Positions 23,478-25,038 of a stretch of 25,038 nucleotides of DNA are shown one piece after another. The stretch's first letter is position 1; each line of letters starts with the position of its first letter. The stretch spans positions 1,243 to 26,280 of the forward strand of contig DDIE01000002.1 of NCBI GenBank assembly GCA_002338385.1, given 5' to 3'. This DNA comes from Proteobacteria bacterium UBA1858 (GTDB taxonomy: Bacteria; Pseudomonadota; Gammaproteobacteria; UBA4575). Position numbers and translations under genes: made by a program. A model generated the notes under the pieces. The model made no database searches. It was not told the DNA's origin and saw only the letters and a list, made by a program, of their open reading frames with translations.

Positions 23478-25038
23478 ATGGCTAACGCGCGCAGAGTTGC
23501 TCTCAATAATCCCAGACAAGAGGCTTTAATTTTTCGTTCGCGTGCACTAGTGATCAGTATTCTGGTGACGCTGGTTTTTCTGCTGCTATTGCTGCGCCTG
23601 TATGATCTGCAAATCACCCATAATGAGCATTATCAAACATTATCCAATGATAATCGCGTCCGCGTACTGGCAATACCACCGACTAGAGGTCTCATATACG
23701 ATCGCACAGGCCATCTGCTCGCCGATAACAGACCCAGTTATGAGTTGGTGATCACGCCCTCAAATATTGAAGTCGATGAGATTGATACTTTACTGCATGA
23801 GATTACGTCAATTATTAGCCTGGAGGAATATGAAATCAGACGATTTAAACGTACCCTCAGACGCAAACAATCATTCCAGAAAATACCTCTGACATATAAT
23901 TTAACGGATGCAGAGGTAGCAAAATTTGCCGTCGCCCAATATCACTTTCCCGGAGTAGAAATTATTGCCCGCTCCACCCGCCGTTATCCTGAGGGCGAAC
24001 ACTTCGCTCATGTAATGGGCTATGTCGGGCGCATTAATGAAACGGAGTTAGTGCGTATCGATAAACGTGACTATGAGGGCACCTCGCATATCGGTAAATT
24101 GGGTATAGAAAAAAAATATGAGGATGTACTGCATGGTCAGGTCGGCTATGATCATGTTGAGATAAATGCTCAGGGACGCTCACTTCGTGTCCTCAAAACA
24201 CAGCCATCTGAAGATGGTATGGACTTGCAACTTTCCCTCCTTAATCCCCTCCAACAGTTAGCACAAGAGTTATTGAAGGATAAGAAGGGTGCTATTGTTG
24301 CATTAGATCCCAATAATGGTGATGTGTTAGCTTTTGCCAGTCAGCCAACCTATGACCCTAATCTTTTTGTTAATGGTATCAGTCAAAAAGCCTATTCCGC
24401 ATTGCGGGATGATCCGGCCCGGCCATTATTCAATCGTGCTCTGGTCGGACAGTATCCGCCGGGTTCTACGGTTAAACCGTTAGTTGCGCTGGCGGCACTG
24501 GAGACGGATGTCACCCAACCTGATAAAACAATTTTTGCCGGGCCCTATTTCAAATTGCCGGGCAGTTCACGCCGCTATAGGGACTGGAAAAAAGAGGGGC
24601 ATGGTCTGGTGGATATGGATAAAGCTATTGCCCAATCATGTGATGTGTATTTTTATCAAATTGGTCATCAGATGGGGATAGATACCATGCATGACTTTCT
24701 TGCCCAGTTTGGGTTAGGACGGATGACTAATATTGATACAGTGGGTGAGGTTGGTGGACTCCTGCCTTCACGCAGTTGGAAGGTGAATATGCGCAGAGAG
24801 CCGTGGTATCCGGGTGAGACAGTGATCACCAGTATTGGTCAAGGATATATGCTGACTACACCTCTCCAGTTAGCTGTAATGACGAGTTACCTTGCCAACC
24901 AAGGTAAGGCCTTTCAGCCACGACTAGTGACGGCTACGCGGCACAAAGATAAGACAGAATTTCAACCCACTGAGCCGACGCCTCTACCGGACATAAATAT
25001 TAATTCTCCCGCTTACTGGCAAGCCATTACGGCAGCCA
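23478..25038 (+). CDS. mrdA: Penicillin-binding protein 2 (elongasome transpeptidase), 5' part
   Basis: PBP2 is the class B transpeptidase that cross-links peptidoglycan for cell elongation in the Rod complex. The gene runs off the window after 520 codons and lacks its end. Residues 22-42 form the single membrane anchor (RALVISILVTLVFLLLLLRL), followed by the dimerisation/pedestal domain with PPTRGLIYDRTG and the transpeptidase domain. The catalytic SxxK is S330-T-V-K333 in PPGSTVKP, the same number as in E. coli PBP2, and the second motif is SCD starting at S387 (AIAQSCDVYF). SIGQGYMLTTPLQLA is also present. The KTG motif would lie beyond the window. It starts four bases after the exported hypothetical gene, not after rlmH as in E. 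coli. Confidence 0.95.
   Translation, partial: MANARRVALNNPRQEALIFRSRALVISILVTLVFLLLLLRLYDLQITHNEHYQTLSNDNRVRVLAIPPTRGLIYDRTGHLLADNRPSYELVITPSNIEVDEIDTLLHEITSIISLEEYEIRRFKRTLRRKQSFQKIPLTYNLTDAEVAKFAVAQYHFPGVEIIARSTRRYPEGEHFAHVMGYVGRINETELVRIDKRDYEGTSHIGKLGIEKKYEDVLHGQVGYDHVEINAQGRSLRVLKTQPSEDGMDLQLSLLNPLQQLAQELLKDKKGAIVALDPNNGDVLAFASQPTYDPNLFVNGISQKAYSALRDDPARPLFNRALVGQYPPGSTVKPLVALAALETDVTQPDKTIFAGPYFKLPGSSRRYRDWKKEGHGLVDMDKAIAQSCDVYFYQIGHQMGIDTMHDFLAQFGLGRMTNIDTVGEVGGLLPSRSWKVNMRREPWYPGETVITSIGQGYMLTTPLQLAVMTSYLANQGKAFQPRLVTATRHKDKTEFQPTEPTPLPDININSPAYWQAITAA

Noticed and set aside
1..25038. CRISPR array, tRNA or rRNA genes, insertion sequence or prophage
   Set aside because: No regularly spaced repeats, no tRNA cloverleaf or rRNA sequence, and no transposase, integrase or phage structural protein was recognised on either strand.

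Overview
This window looks like chromosomal DNA from a non-enteric gammaproteobacterium. The evidence is the block lptD-surA-pdxA-...-rsmA-apaG-apaH, the lgt-thyA pair, Tpx, PBP2 and protein sequences that track the Escherichia coli versions closely (ThyA has 264 residues with its nucleophile at C146; the PBP2 active-site serine falls at residue 330). The genus cannot be fixed from sequence reading alone. No rRNA, tRNA, CRISPR array, insertion sequence or phage gene was seen. Coding density is high and no gene-free stretch exceeds about 220 bases.

Layout. (1) 1-384: the acidic end of an unidentified gene and a single-domain parvulin (ppiC). (2) 385-2550: an AT-rich accessory islet on the minus strand. 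It holds a NYN-domain nuclease-like protein and a protein with an HsdR-N-like PD-(D/E)xK nuclease core, with a large inverted repeat on one side and a 24-bp near-perfect palindrome between the two genes. (3) 2551-4468: a minus-strand group of a PCu(A)C copper-chaperone lipoprotein and the permease and ATPase of a tungstate-type ABC importer, with no binding-protein gene. (4) 4583-7203: thiol peroxidase tpx, convergent with a large thioredoxin-fold DUF255 protein. (5) 7327-9447: lgt-thyA-folA, a lipoprotein-maturation gene plus the thymidylate/folate pair. It ends in a 23-base convergent overlap with apaH. (6) 9425-16625: the minus-strand cell-envelope/housekeeping cluster lptD-surA-pdxA-(DUF3365 haem protein)-rsmA-apaG-apaH. 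(7) 16720-21044: a two-gene RND efflux system (adaptor and pump), divergent from lptD and without an outer-membrane channel gene. (8) 21131-25038: an uncharacterised P-loop ATPase, a MetA-family homoserine O-acyltransferase, an exported hypothetical protein and the start of mrdA (PBP2).

How the genes work together. ThyA produces dihydrofolate and FolA recycles it. LptD and its periplasmic chaperone SurA are encoded back to back. PdxA makes pyridoxal phosphate precursors, RsmA modifies 16S rRNA and ApaH hydrolyses Ap4A, as in the classic enteric cluster. Here a c-type haem sensor-like gene is inserted between pdxA and rsmA, and folA has moved to the opposite strand.

No convincing wholly new system was found. 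The best candidates for undescribed biology are the NYN/PD-(D/E)xK islet with its palindrome, and the unknown P-loop ATPase placed directly before a MetA homologue whose acyl-CoA selector position is neither Gly nor Glu.
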